From contig CAYUXW010000006.1 in assembly GCA_964449115.1 (NCBI GenBank), positions 1 through 64,000 on the forward strand: a stretch of DNA of 64,000 nucleotides, in the 5' to 3' direction. The position numbers and the translations under genes are program-made. The notes beneath the pieces are model-generated. The model ran no database searches, was not told the origin of the DNA, and was given only the letters and a program-made list of their open reading frames with translations. Shown piece by piece: positions 17,530 to 26,566 of the stretch (position 1 is the first letter of the stretch; each line of letters begins with the position of its first letter). This DNA is from UBA1783 sp964449115 (GTDB taxonomy: Bacteria > Bacillota_I > Bacilli_A > Erysipelotrichales > Erysipelotrichaceae).

Positions 17530-17537
17530 AACTGCTT

Positions 17538-18248
17538 TTATTTTCTGGTTATTTCTACTGTAACCGAATACCAATCCTTATTGAAGTATGTTCGACAGTA
17601 TTCTATAATTTCATACTTGTTATCATAAGCCACTCTTTTGACATGAAAGGCTGGGTATCCCTTTTTTACCTTTAAATGCTGACAGATGTTGGCATCATTT
17701 ACCTCTTTTACAGAATATGTTTCAGTTACAGTTTCAACATTTATCATATTGTTTTCCAAAGTTTCATAAAAGGACCTGGTCTTTTTTACTTCCTCTAACT
17801 CATCCAGAGAAATCAAGGTCGAAGAAATATATGAGATATGATAAGCTACTGGCTGATTATTCGCTAATCTAACTCTTTTCAGACAATAAATAGGTGTGGC
17901 AGGATCAATGTTTAGAATTTTCGCAATTTCATTATCTAAAATTTCATCAATCCCATCTAAAACCATTCCAGTCTCATAGCCCTGCTCTTTAAGTTCTTCA
18001 GAAAAGGAAATAGAGCTCAGGTTTCTGATGTATGGTTTTTTAGTCACAAATGTGCCAAGTCCCTGAACTCCATACAGATAACCTTCATTGATTAAATCAG
18101 TAAAAGCTTTTCTGACCGTGATAGTTGAAACATCATATTTTTTCTTTAATTTTGATTCACTGTCAACTTTATCTCCTGGTTTCAAGATACCTTCTTTAAT
18201 GTCTTTAATAATGTCGTTTTTTATTATTTGAAACTTGCTGATTGTCAT
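17538..18248 (-). CDS. GntR-family regulator with UTRA effector domain
   Basis: About 236 aa. ATG 18248 is chosen for the GGGGG ribosome binding site upstream; the ATG five codons earlier has none. N-terminal winged helix: IIKDIKEGILKPGDKVDSESKLKKKYDVSTITVRKAF. The UTRA domain follows (ELKEQGYETG, IYCLKRVRLANNQPVAYHISYI, HVKRVAYDNKYEIIEYCRTYF). Regulators of this type (NagR/YvoA, MngR) respond to sugar phosphates such as GlcN-6-P. As last gene of the second PTS operon it probably controls that operon, perhaps through palindromes at 22782-22806. Confidence 0.9.
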   Translation of the reverse strand: MTISKFQIIKNDIIKDIKEGILKPGDKVDSESKLKKKYDVSTITVRKAFTDLINEGYLYGVQGLGTFVTKKPYIRNLSSISFSEELKEQGYETGMVLDGIDEILDNEIAKILNIDPATPIYCLKRVRLANNQPVAYHISYISSTLISLDELEEVKKTRSFYETLENNMINVETVTETYSVKEVNDANICQHLKVKKGYPAFHVKRVAYDNKYEIIEYCRTYFNKDWYSVTVEITRK

Positions 18249-18277
18249 ATGCTTTTCCCCCATCCACTACATTATAG

Positions 18278-18961
18278 CTAAAAATCACGCAATTTTTCAG
18301 GGGCTTTTTCACAAAGCTCAACTATTTGTTGATAATTTGTTTTTTCCACCAGTGGTTTTGCCAAATGTAAATACTTTACAACATCTTTCTGCTCTTTTTT
18401 ATAATAGGCAATTTTGGCAAGTCTGAAATAGGTAATCCCCTTTTGAATACCTTTCTGTCGATTTGCCAGCTGTAATAATTCATTTTTTAAAGAAACATCC
18501 TTATCAATATAGAGTCTAAAGATTCTATCAGCTTCCTCTTTTATTTCCTTATATTTTGTCTGATTATTGCCTTCCAGGATTTTATTGATAGCATCTAAAG
18601 CCTGTTTTGATTTCTTTTTATTATCAGCTTTCGCAAAATAGGATAATTTCTTCAGATTGAAGTCTAACAATTCACCCTTGTTCAGATGCAGATCTTCAAC
18701 TTTTTCAAATTGCTTTTCAATGATTTCTGCATCATCAAGCATCATATAGCCATCTAAAATAAGGTTCTCTATTGTTCCCTTAGGATAAAGAATCTTTAAT
18801 AGCTTATTGTTATTTAAAACGGTGAGATAAGTTTTTACATCATTATTAACATATAAAATTTCTTCCAGTTTTAAAGTTGTTTCTCTTCTAAGTCTAGTAA
18901 GTTGCAATATGATAAAAATAATGATAATGCCTATCAGCAGGATAAATAATTTATTTTCCAT
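18278..18961 (-). CDS. Membrane-anchored helical-repeat (TPR-like) protein
   Basis: 227 aa. One N-terminal transmembrane helix (residues 5-22) is followed by an entirely helical, lysine-rich cytoplasmic domain with repeat-like pieces (AIEKQFEKVEDLHLNKGELLD; GITYFRLAKIAYYKKEQKDV). The pattern suggests degenerate TPR repeats, but no family is recognised. It lies between PTS IID and gntR on the same strand with short gaps, so it belongs to that operon. Function unknown. Confidence 0.65.
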   Translation of the reverse strand: MENKLFILLIGIIIIFIILQLTRLRRETTLKLEEILYVNNDVKTYLTVLNNNKLLKILYPKGTIENLILDGYMMLDDAEIIEKQFEKVEDLHLNKGELLDFNLKKLSYFAKADNKKKSKQALDAINKILEGNNQTKYKEIKEEADRIFRLYIDKDVSLKNELLQLANRQKGIQKGITYFRLAKIAYYKKEQKDVVKYLHLAKPLVEKTNYQQIVELCEKAPEKLRDF

Positions 18962-18996
18962 AATTAAATAAAAGGACCTTTACAGGCCCTTTTTCA

Positions 18997-19857
18997 TTAA
19001 GCGTAAAATCCAGTAGCGTATCCTAAACCGGTTAATACAACTGCCAATACCAGAATCAAGACCATCAGTTTTAATGGAGACCATTTTTTCTTGGTGTATA
19101 GATAATAAACAACCAGAGTCAAGCCTAATGGTAAGATCTTAGGGAAAATTCCATTTAACATATTGTCAGCATTGAAAATTACAACACCTTCAATAATTGT
19201 TCCAGATACACTGTCATATAAATCTCTAACAATTTGAACTGGTAAGGTCATTGAAACGAAATTAGCTGTTAATGCTCCTGTTACAAGTAGACCTAAAACA
19301 CCCATAGCATCAGTCAATTTATCTAATTTGCCTGAAGCCATCATTGATGACATACCTTCTAAACCAGATTTATATCCCAGTTTGAATAACCACCAGCTGA
19401 GGGCACAGGTTCCAAGTGGATAAATAGCCATATAGAGAACTGGTCCCAGCCAAGCTACTGATGATTGTGATACTGATAAACAGATTGTCAATAAAATAGG
19501 AATTGCTGTTGCTACCCATAAAGAGTCGCCAATTGCACTGGTAGGGCCAATTAAAGCAACCTTGACTGAACTGATAACTTCTGGTGTACATTCTCCGTTA
19601 GCATTAGCTTCTTCTAAAGCACAGACAATACCATTACAGATTGAACCAACCTGTGATTCAGTATTGAATAAGGTAATGTGTCTTAATAAACCTTCAGCTT
19701 TTTCTTCTTTTGTGTCATACAATTCATCAATAACTGGAGCCATTGCCTGACCAAAAGCCATACCTAACATTGATTCAGCCTGCTGAGAACAGCCATTCCA
19801 GAAGAACCAGTTAAAGAATGATTTCTTTAAAGTCTTTTCACTAATTTTCTTTGCCAT
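18997..19857 (-). CDS. Second PTS mannose-family IID component
   Basis: 286 aa from ATG 19857, which has AAGGAGG upstream and follows the IIC stop by one base; the longer frame to 19902 runs into IIC. IID motifs: KTLKKSFFNWFFWNGCSQQAES, LLRHITLFNTESQVGS and ALIGPTSAIGDSLWVATAIPILL. Five or so C-terminal helices follow. It is a paralogue of the 15118-15942 gene but clearly divergent, so the two PTS systems probably carry different sugars. Confidence 0.93.
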   Translation of the reverse strand: MAKKISEKTLKKSFFNWFFWNGCSQQAESMLGMAFGQAMAPVIDELYDTKEEKAEGLLRHITLFNTESQVGSICNGIVCALEEANANGECTPEVISSVKVALIGPTSAIGDSLWVATAIPILLTICLSVSQSSVAWLGPVLYMAIYPLGTCALSWWLFKLGYKSGLEGMSSMMASGKLDKLTDAMGVLGLLVTGALTANFVSMTLPVQIVRDLYDSVSGTIIEGVVIFNADNMLNGIFPKILPLGLTLVVYYLYTKKKWSPLKLMVLILVLAVVLTGLGYATGFYA

Positions 19858-19858
19858 A

Positions 19859-20632
19859 TTAAGCCTCCTTTGTAACTGCAGCAAAGTATAATACTGCCAC
19901 AATTACCGCAATAACTGCTACTGGCATCATTCCTAAACCGAAATATGTAACCAGTACAAATCCTAACAGGAAGATTGCCCAATGGTAGGCCTTCTTAACC
20001 AGGAAAGATAAGATGATACCCATACCCAATGAAGCCATCATTCCACCGAATACTGATAATGCTGTTGAAACCCAGCCTGGAATTAAACTAGCAAAATCAG
20101 CTTGACCACTTGCTGCATTCATTGTTGTTAAAACAATAACTGCAGGAATGAAACGACATGCAAATCCGATTAACTGACCACCAATAACGTTAGCAACATG
20201 CATTTTATCAGTAGCACCTTCAGATGCATATTTGTAAGCGATACGGTTTAAAGGTAAGTTTAAAGCATATGAGATATTCCACATCATACCACCAACTAAT
20301 CCACCAATACCAGCAAACAAGACAGCCAAACCAATTAATTCAGTTGTTGGTAAACCTTTACCAAACATGATTGCTCCAGCTGTACCAATGTAGGTAGCAT
20401 AAGATAAATCCCAAGCTACCGCTCCTCCAGGAGTAACATTACCCATATACATGATCTGTAATGGGATGCCGACAACCATTGCAGTTTGTACATCACCGAG
20501 GATGACACCTACAACAAATGCAGCGACAAGTGGACGACCTAAACAGTACCATCCAATTGTATTGCCTACAATTGAGCCAATAGCCCCAAGGTAGACGAAC
20601 AGTGCAACTAGCACTATTTGTAAAAATGACAT
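19859..20632 (-). CDS. Second PTS mannose-family IIC component
   Basis: 257 aa, hydrophobic. GWYCLGRPLVAAFVVGVILG and GIPLQIMYMGNVTPGGAVAWD match the sugar-channel subunit. The last helix pair is alanine- and valine-rich. RBS GGAGGG lies just upstream, 17 bases after IIB. Same operon as the PIG-L deacetylase and the GNAT gene. Confidence 0.93.
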   Translation of the reverse strand: MSFLQIVLVALFVYLGAIGSIVGNTIGWYCLGRPLVAAFVVGVILGDVQTAMVVGIPLQIMYMGNVTPGGAVAWDLSYATYIGTAGAIMFGKGLPTTELIGLAVLFAGIGGLVGGMMWNISYALNLPLNRIAYKYASEGATDKMHVANVIGGQLIGFACRFIPAVIVLTTMNAASGQADFASLIPGWVSTALSVFGGMMASLGMGIILSFLVKKAYHWAIFLLGFVLVTYFGLGMMPVAVIAVIVAVLYFAAVTKEA

Positions 20633-20649
20633 ATATTGTCCCTCCTAAT

Positions 20650-21138
20650 TTATATTGATTTTCTAAATGACTCCCACTGCACAGCATTTGTATTTGGTAA
20701 CTGTTGGAAAATCACATTAAATCCTTCGTTAAACAGTTCAGAAAGTTCTTCAACATCCTGATCTGATAAGTAGAAGATGCCTGTTGCCCCAGTCAATTGA
20801 TGCACTGTATCTTCTCTTTTGGCCATATTGCCCAGAATTATCATTTCACATTCTTTGATGTGCTCTTTCAGCTGATAGACATGATGTGGAAACTTCACAA
20901 TAAGTAGACGATTGTTTTCACTATCCTGGCTGACAAGCTGTTTGGCTTTTTCCAAAGTTACAACATCAATGTCATAACTTTTTGGCACTGACATCGTGAC
21001 AATAGTTTTCAGCATTGGATTTTTAGCTGTAAAATCATCAACGCCAATAATTTCCTTAATTGATAAAGTTGGACACCAGGCAACTATTGTCTGACCATGA
21101 ATCAGTCTATCATCAACACGAATATATAACTTATCCAT
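20650..21138 (-). CDS. Second PTS mannose-family IIB component
   Basis: 162 aa. IRVDDRLIHGQTIVAWCPTL includes the phospho-accepting His, and IIGVDDFTAKNPMLKTI and LLIVKFPHHVYQL match the family. It follows the PIG-L gene by 9 bases. As with the first set, no IIA is encoded in this operon. Confidence 0.93.
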   Translation of the reverse strand: MDKLYIRVDDRLIHGQTIVAWCPTLSIKEIIGVDDFTAKNPMLKTIVTMSVPKSYDIDVVTLEKAKQLVSQDSENNRLLIVKFPHHVYQLKEHIKECEMIILGNMAKREDTVHQLTGATGIFYLSDQDVEELSELFNEGFNVIFQQLPNTNAVQWESFRKSI

Positions 21139-21147
21139 AAACTTCTC

Positions 21148-21831
21148 CTAAAATAATTTGTTTTCAATCAAACTGGCATACATATAGCAGACCGTTGGAC
21201 CAGCTGATCCTGATTCTATTTGTCTGATTTGTAGATTTGTTGGATAGTACTTCAAATAAGGGAAATCATTGACCCCACCCTTAAATACGGTATAGCACTT
21301 TAAAGCCTCAAACCATTGCTCTACTTCCTCTGGTTTTAAAACAAAATAAGCCTGAGGAATAAATCCAACCAAATCTTCAAAAGTTTCACCATAAACTAAT
21401 TTGATATTTGACCCTTTTCTTCTTAATCTTTTAACAGCTTCAAAGACAGCATCATGAGTGTTGATATGTCTGGGATGCATACTGCCACGCCAATGAGTAA
21501 TTACCAGATCAACTTTTTCATCAACAAAGTATTTCTCTAATCTGCTTGAAAACTCATCTAATGTTGGCATATTAGAACTAACATAACCTAGCCACAAACA
21601 ATCAGCCCCTAATTTTTCAGCTGCTTTAGCATTTTGATCCAATACATTTTTCAAATAAGCATCACACTCTTCTTTTGTCGCATTAGGATCTTCTAGTCTA
21701 CCTTGAGTAACATGTAACAAAGTACACTTGGCATTATTTTCTTTAACATACTTGATAATTAATGGTCCACCCATTAATTCAGCATCTAAAGAATGTGCTC
21801 CAATAGATACAACTCTTTTTATCCCACACAT
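21148..21831 (-). CDS. PIG-L family deacetylase
   Basis: 227 aa. The zinc-site motif appears as SIGAHSLDAELMGG (the family usually has AHPDDE; here H, D and E are kept), with a second metal motif HPRHINTHDAVFEA and LVITHWRG. PIG-L/LmbE enzymes remove acetyl groups from GlcNAc-type sugars or similar amides. In this operon, upstream of PTS IIBCD, it may deacetylate an imported N-acetyl sugar phosphate. It overlaps the GNAT gene by 13 bases, so the two are translationally coupled. Confidence 0.85.
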   Translation of the reverse strand: MCGIKRVVSIGAHSLDAELMGGPLIIKYVKENNAKCTLLHVTQGRLEDPNATKEECDAYLKNVLDQNAKAAEKLGADCLWLGYVSSNMPTLDEFSSRLEKYFVDEKVDLVITHWRGSMHPRHINTHDAVFEAVKRLRRKGSNIKLVYGETFEDLVGFIPQAYFVLKPEEVEQWFEALKCYTVFKGGVNDFPYLKYYPTNLQIRQIESGSAGPTVCYMYASLIENKLF

Positions 21832-22769
21832 TTTGTAAAATCCTTTCTATAGTCAACAAATGTTCTTATTACTTCTAAGCCCATTCTCTCATAATATCTT
21901 CTACCATTTTCATCGGTAGTAACAAAATACATACGATAGATTCCTTTTTTAGCCATCTCATACAATCCTAACTCCATTAAGATTGTGCCTAGACCACTAT
22001 TTCTTTCACTGGCAGAAATACCAATCGGACCAAAACGCATTTCATTATCATCAATGGCTCTATTACTGCAACCACATATTTTTCCTTGTGGATCTAAAAC
22101 CAACAGAATTCTATCCTGGGCTTTATTTTTCTGCATAGCTATTAAAGCATTTCTTTTCCAGCCTCCACCAAATTCCTGACGCATATACTCTAAAAGCTCT
22201 AAAGCATATTTATAATCGAAGTTTATAAAACGATAACCTTTTTCTTCAGCCGCTTTTTTCTTTTCCAAAGTTTTTTCTCTTATTTGGTAGCCATGTAGAT
22301 TCATCCCCATAGAAAAAGCTTTTTCTCCAGCTTTATAATTGTTTTTTTCAAAAAATTCAATCGCTTCTGGATAATTGTCAGGATCAATACCTGCAAAGAA
22401 ATAATTTGGTGAATAAGCTCCTAAAGTAATATCCGTTGCTCCCATTTCAAACAGTTTATTTTCTACCACATCCAGCAAAGCCTGACCAATACCTCTATTG
22501 CGATATTCTTTATCTACAAACATGACACTGATCCAGCCTCTATTTGGTTCTAAGCCTCTTTCAAGATAAGGAAATTTTCTTTTAATTCCCAAAATAAAAC
22601 CGACAACCTTTTCATCTTTGATAGCTACATAACAAAGCTCTTCATCAAAGTTTTCATCAAACAGTGCCTGTCTTCTGAATTTATTGACATCGATTGGATC
22701 AAAAGTACAGGTCTTGTTCCAAAGATCTACTACCTGTTGTTCATACTGTTGGCTATATTTTACAATCAT
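21819..22769 (-). CDS. Two-domain GNAT acetyltransferase
   Basis: 316 aa from ATG 22769 (AGGAGA upstream); an earlier in-frame start lacks an RBS. It has two GNAT-like domains: residues about 1-160 with SVMFVDKEYRNRGIGQALLD (acetyl-CoA loop R-x-x-G-I-G) and about 190-316 with GPIGISASERNSGLGTILMEL. It is first in the operon and coupled to a PIG-L deacetylase, so an acetylation/deacetylation pair acting on the same amino sugar or on a protein is possible. Substrate unknown. Confidence 0.85.
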   Translation of the reverse strand: MIVKYSQQYEQQVVDLWNKTCTFDPIDVNKFRRQALFDENFDEELCYVAIKDEKVVGFILGIKRKFPYLERGLEPNRGWISVMFVDKEYRNRGIGQALLDVVENKLFEMGATDITLGAYSPNYFFAGIDPDNYPEAIEFFEKNNYKAGEKAFSMGMNLHGYQIREKTLEKKKAAEEKGYRFINFDYKYALELLEYMRQEFGGGWKRNALIAMQKNKAQDRILLVLDPQGKICGCSNRAIDDNEMRFGPIGISASERNSGLGTILMELGLYEMAKKGIYRMYFVTTDENGRRYYERMGLEVIRTFVDYRKDFTKCVG

Positions 22770-22781
22770 ATTATCTCCTTG

Positions 22782-22837
22782 ATATGTTAACATATTAAGT
22801 ATACTTTTATAGTATTATAATCATTCAATTATGTCAA
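22782..22837 (-). promoter_or_regulatory. Promoter and palindromes of the GNAT/PIG-L/PTS/gntR operon
   Basis: Minus strand: -35 TTGACA (22837-22832), 17-base spacer, -10 TACTAT (22814-22809). Directly downstream are two perfect palindromes, AAGTATACTT (22797-22806) and ATATGTTAACATAT (22782-22795), placed where a repressor would block transcription. The GntR/UTRA protein at the operon end is the obvious candidate. Confidence 0.65.
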
Positions 22838-22915
22838 TTAAGATTAAAAAAAATAAATTAAGATTATAGTTTTATTCAAATTTATGTGATACCATAATAA
22901 AAAGAGAAACTAAAT

Positions 22916-25900
22916 ATGGATAAAAAATTAAGAGAACAATTGTATGAAATACTAAACAATCTTCCTTCCGAAAATGCTTGTTTAGATTATAAAACGATAC
23001 CTTATAAAAAAATGAAGGTGGAGAATTTATCAAAGATCTAAATGGTTTTTTAAATTCCAACGACGGCTATGGTGAAGATAAATTTATTATATTTGGCATT
23101 CAAGATAAAAATCATAATAAAAATTTAGTTGGTATTCAAGAAGGTTCTCCTTTATTGGATGACCACTGGTTTCAAGATCATGCAAAAAAAATAACACCTA
23201 GACCTTGTATAAAGGTTGGAACAATTGAATATGAAGAAAAAAATGTTGTTTATGAAATTGGATATGTCTATATTCCAGCAGATAAAAACGATGATAGAGT
23301 GTACTCAATAAATAAAAATTATCCCGATGAAGGCACTGTCTTTAAGAAAGTCAAAGAAAGTGGAACATTTAATGGTACATGGGCATTAGCTTCTACAGCT
23401 TACATAAGGAATGGCAGTACAACAAACTATCTAACCGAAGAAGAGAGAAGAAGAATATATGAAGCAGATTCAATGAACAAAAACAATAAATTTTTTAACA
23501 AATTAGCCCTATATGATTCATCAAAAACAAAACTTGATAACCATATTTTAAAAATGATTGTTTTAGTCGGTTCATGGGATGAAAATAATAAAAAAGATAA
23601 AGAATTAATCAGTGAATTAGTAGGACTTCCTTATGATGAAATATTCATATATTTAAGCCAAAGTGTAAGCGAAGGAAATGGGTTTTTGAATTTTAAAAAC
23701 AACAAATGGATTGTAAACAATAGATTAGAGTTATTGAATAAAATGTCTAGTTTTTATTCAAAAGAAAATATTAAAACTTTTCAAAATAAAGCCATCAATG
23801 CTCTGTCTAATTATAATCCTAAATTTGATTTAGCTCCTGAAGAAAGGCTGATAGGCAATTTTGGCGACGATAAAACAAGCTATTCAGAAATATTAAAACA
23901 TTCAGTTTCTGAAGTTTTGCCGATGATTGCTTCGATTGCTGATAAATTTAAATTTTGTAAAGAGGAAGTCAAAAATTTGACATACAATGTCATAGACAAA
24001 ATATTAAGTTCAACAAACTGGAAACTTTGGGCAACTTTAGAAAATTGTTTACCATTATTTGCAGAAGCTGAACCATCTTTATTTTTGAAAAAAATAGCAG
24101 ATAAAATTTTAAGCGAACCTAATATGATGAAGGAACTAATGACAACAAGCAAAAGGTTTATTACTACTACTTATTATACAGATGGTTTATATAATTCTTT
24201 TCGATTAATAGCTTGGCAAGAAAACCATTTAGTTTCAGTTTGCGTAATTCTTACAAACCTATTTAATTATGATAATAAAGCAATTGATGTAATAGCAAGA
24301 ATATTGTTGCCATGGTATCCACAAACTATGGCTAATTTAGAAGTAAGAGAAGCCGCGATAAAAAATGTTTTGAAAGAAAACAAAGAAGTAGGTTGGCAAT
24401 TACTTATGAAATTAATGCCTAAAAAAATTACTTCTACAACTCCATCGCCAAAACCTAAATGGAACAATATAATCCCAGAAATTGATGAAGACGTGTTAGT
24501 AAGTGATTACTGGATACAAATTGAAAATTATATAAAATTAGCTTTAGAAACAGCTAATAATGATGTCAATAAATTATCTCAGTTAATATATATTCTTGAC
24601 GATGTCCATAAGGATTTGTTTGGTAAAATTGTCAATCATATGTCACAAAAATCAATTTTAAACTTATCTGATGAAGAAAAATATCCTTTATGGGATAAAA
24701 TTGAAGATTTTATTAATAAGCATTTAAGGTTTTATGATGAAGAATGGTCTTTACCAAAAGACCTTCTTGATAAATTAAAAGAAATGTCAGATTTGTTAAA
24801 ACCAAAATCATTATTAGTATTTAACAGGAGATTTTTTAAAAGGGATTTTTGGAAATTACAAGACAACAATTTAGATTATGATGAATATTTAAAGGCTTTA
24901 GATGAAAAAAGAATTAATATTTTAAAAACAATTTATGAACACGGAATTGATTATGTTATTAAATTTGTTGAAGAAGTTGAAGACCCATATGCTGTAGGGT
25001 TTTGCTTAGGTAGTATACAAATTTCTAAAGCAGATGATAAAAACATTTTTTCTTTTTTAGATTCTAGTAATGAGAATTTCTGTTTGTTCGCAAAAGGATT
25101 TACTTATAAAAAATACTGCGAATTAGGCGATGATTGGCTAAATGGTTTTGATATAGAAAAATGGAATATTAACAAAAAAATAAATTTACTTATAACACTT
25201 CCAAAAAATGACTCAACATGGGAAAAAGCATGTAATTATTTAGGCGAAAAAGAAGATTATTATTGGAAAAAAGTCGACATACACGTTATAGAAAAAGGGT
25301 CTGATATAAATTATCCATTAGAAAAGTTATTAGGTGTTGAAAGAGCAAATATTGCTATAAATATAATTGGACAAGCCATATTGACTGAAACAAATTATGA
25401 TATAAAATATGCCATAAAAGCATTGAACGATATGTTAAATATGCAAGAAAACATTAATAGTGTTAACACTTTCTACATACAAGAAATCATCAAAGATTTG
25501 CAAAAATCAAATATTTCTAGAGATGAATTATTTAAAATTGAATGGTCTTATTTATCAATTATGGATGATTCAAATTGTAGACCTATTACAATTGAAAAAG
25601 AATTGTCAAACAATCCTAAAACATATGTAGAACTTTTAAAATTGGCATATAAACCTATGAAAGCAATTAATGAAAAATACGAATTTGATAAAAGAGCTTC
25701 GAATGCTTATAGGGTACTTCATAAATGGAAAACACCACCAGGTTTAAATGAAAACAATCAAATTGATAAAGTTAAATTAGAAAATTGGTATAACGAAATG
25801 AGAAATTTAAGCGAAAAAGAAGATCGATTAGAAGTAGGTCTAACTAACTTTGGCAGAGTTTTATTCTATTCTCCTAAGGATAATAACGGTCTATGGATTG

Positions 25901-26154
25901 ATAAGAATGTTGCTGAAATTCTAAATGATCCATATGCAGAAAACGTTAGGAAAGGTTTTAGCGTAGAAAATTATAATTCTATCGGAGTAGTGACTATTGA
26001 TTCAAAAGGAACAGTATATGAAGAAAAAGCAAAAGAATTTGAAGAAAAAGCAAAGAATATAGAAATGGCTGGATATAATAGAATAGCTAATGTAATGAGA
26101 AAATTAGCAAATAATTGCAGAAGAGAAATAGAACGAATTAAAGAACGCTATTAA
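22916..26154 (+). pseudogene. Large AlbA_2/Schlafen-like protein with a frameshift in an A7 tract
   Basis: From ATG 22916 the frame encodes an AlbA_2-type start (REQLYEILNNLPSENACLDY then KTIPYKK). At the A7 run 23006-23012 it loses frame and stops at about 23042. The -1 frame continues the domain (GGEFIKDLNGFLNSNDGYGE then DKFIIFGI) and stays open to 26154. One extra A would give a single protein of about 1,079 aa. AlbA_2/Schlafen domains bind nucleic acids and occur in many defence-type proteins. The remaining 900 residues are mostly helical with no recognised motif (HEAT-like impression); the end is coiled (KAKEFEEKAKNIEMAGYN). It is isolated and more AT-rich in look than its neighbours, suggesting transfer. 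It could be a broken gene, a phase-variable one, a recoded one or a sequencing indel. Confidence 0.7.
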
Positions 26155-26272
26155 TTTAAGGAATAAAAAAAGAAATGAAAAATTAACTTTTATAAAAATT
26201 GAATTGTAGAAAGCAAAGATAATGTCAAATCAAATGTGTAAGTAGTTAAATGAAACATTTCAAATAATATGT

Positions 26273-26308
26273 AATTTATATTGGAAGGCTAGCCTTCCAA
26301 TATAAATT
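26273..26308. repeat. 36-bp perfect palindrome
   Basis: The left arm AATTTATATTGGAAGGCT (26273-26290) is the exact reverse complement of 26291-26308, with no loop. It lies 119 bases after the AlbA_2-like gene. It could act as a terminator hairpin (a short TTTT follows), a cruciform or a protein-binding site. Confidence 0.85.
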
Positions 26309-26566
26309 TTGCGGTTAACCTATAGGGTCATATTTTTCAATAATCTGCTTGAATATATCATATATTATAAGTTGGCTTCTTCCTAATGACCAGTTAGATA
26401 CAGACCGGTTATTTCATTTTCTATACAGTTCCTATATACATAAATATGACATTTGGTATAGTGCTCTTTTATTTGAAAAAGTACCTTGCTTGGTAGAGTT
26501 TAGTTAAATAAAGCGCTCTACTTTAAACATTTAAAGTAACCATTAAATTATAACCTTCCAAAAGGA
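26309..26566. other. Intergenic region with a smaller inverted repeat
   Basis: No coding frame with a start and RBS is seen here. The only structure noted is TACTTTAAA-CA-TTTAAAGTA at 26519-26538. With the palindrome region this makes a gap of over 400 bases between convergent genes, long for this window. Confidence 0.5.

Noticed and set aside
23006..23012. Programmed -1 ribosomal frameshift at the A7 tract
   Set aside because: The P-site codon would re-pair with TAA, a poor slippery fit, and no clear downstream pseudoknot was seen; kept only as an alternative.
22872..23060. 62-aa minus-strand frame over the AlbA_2 frameshift
   Set aside because: The plus strand encodes the two halves of an AlbA_2 domain here; the minus frame has no RBS or family signal.
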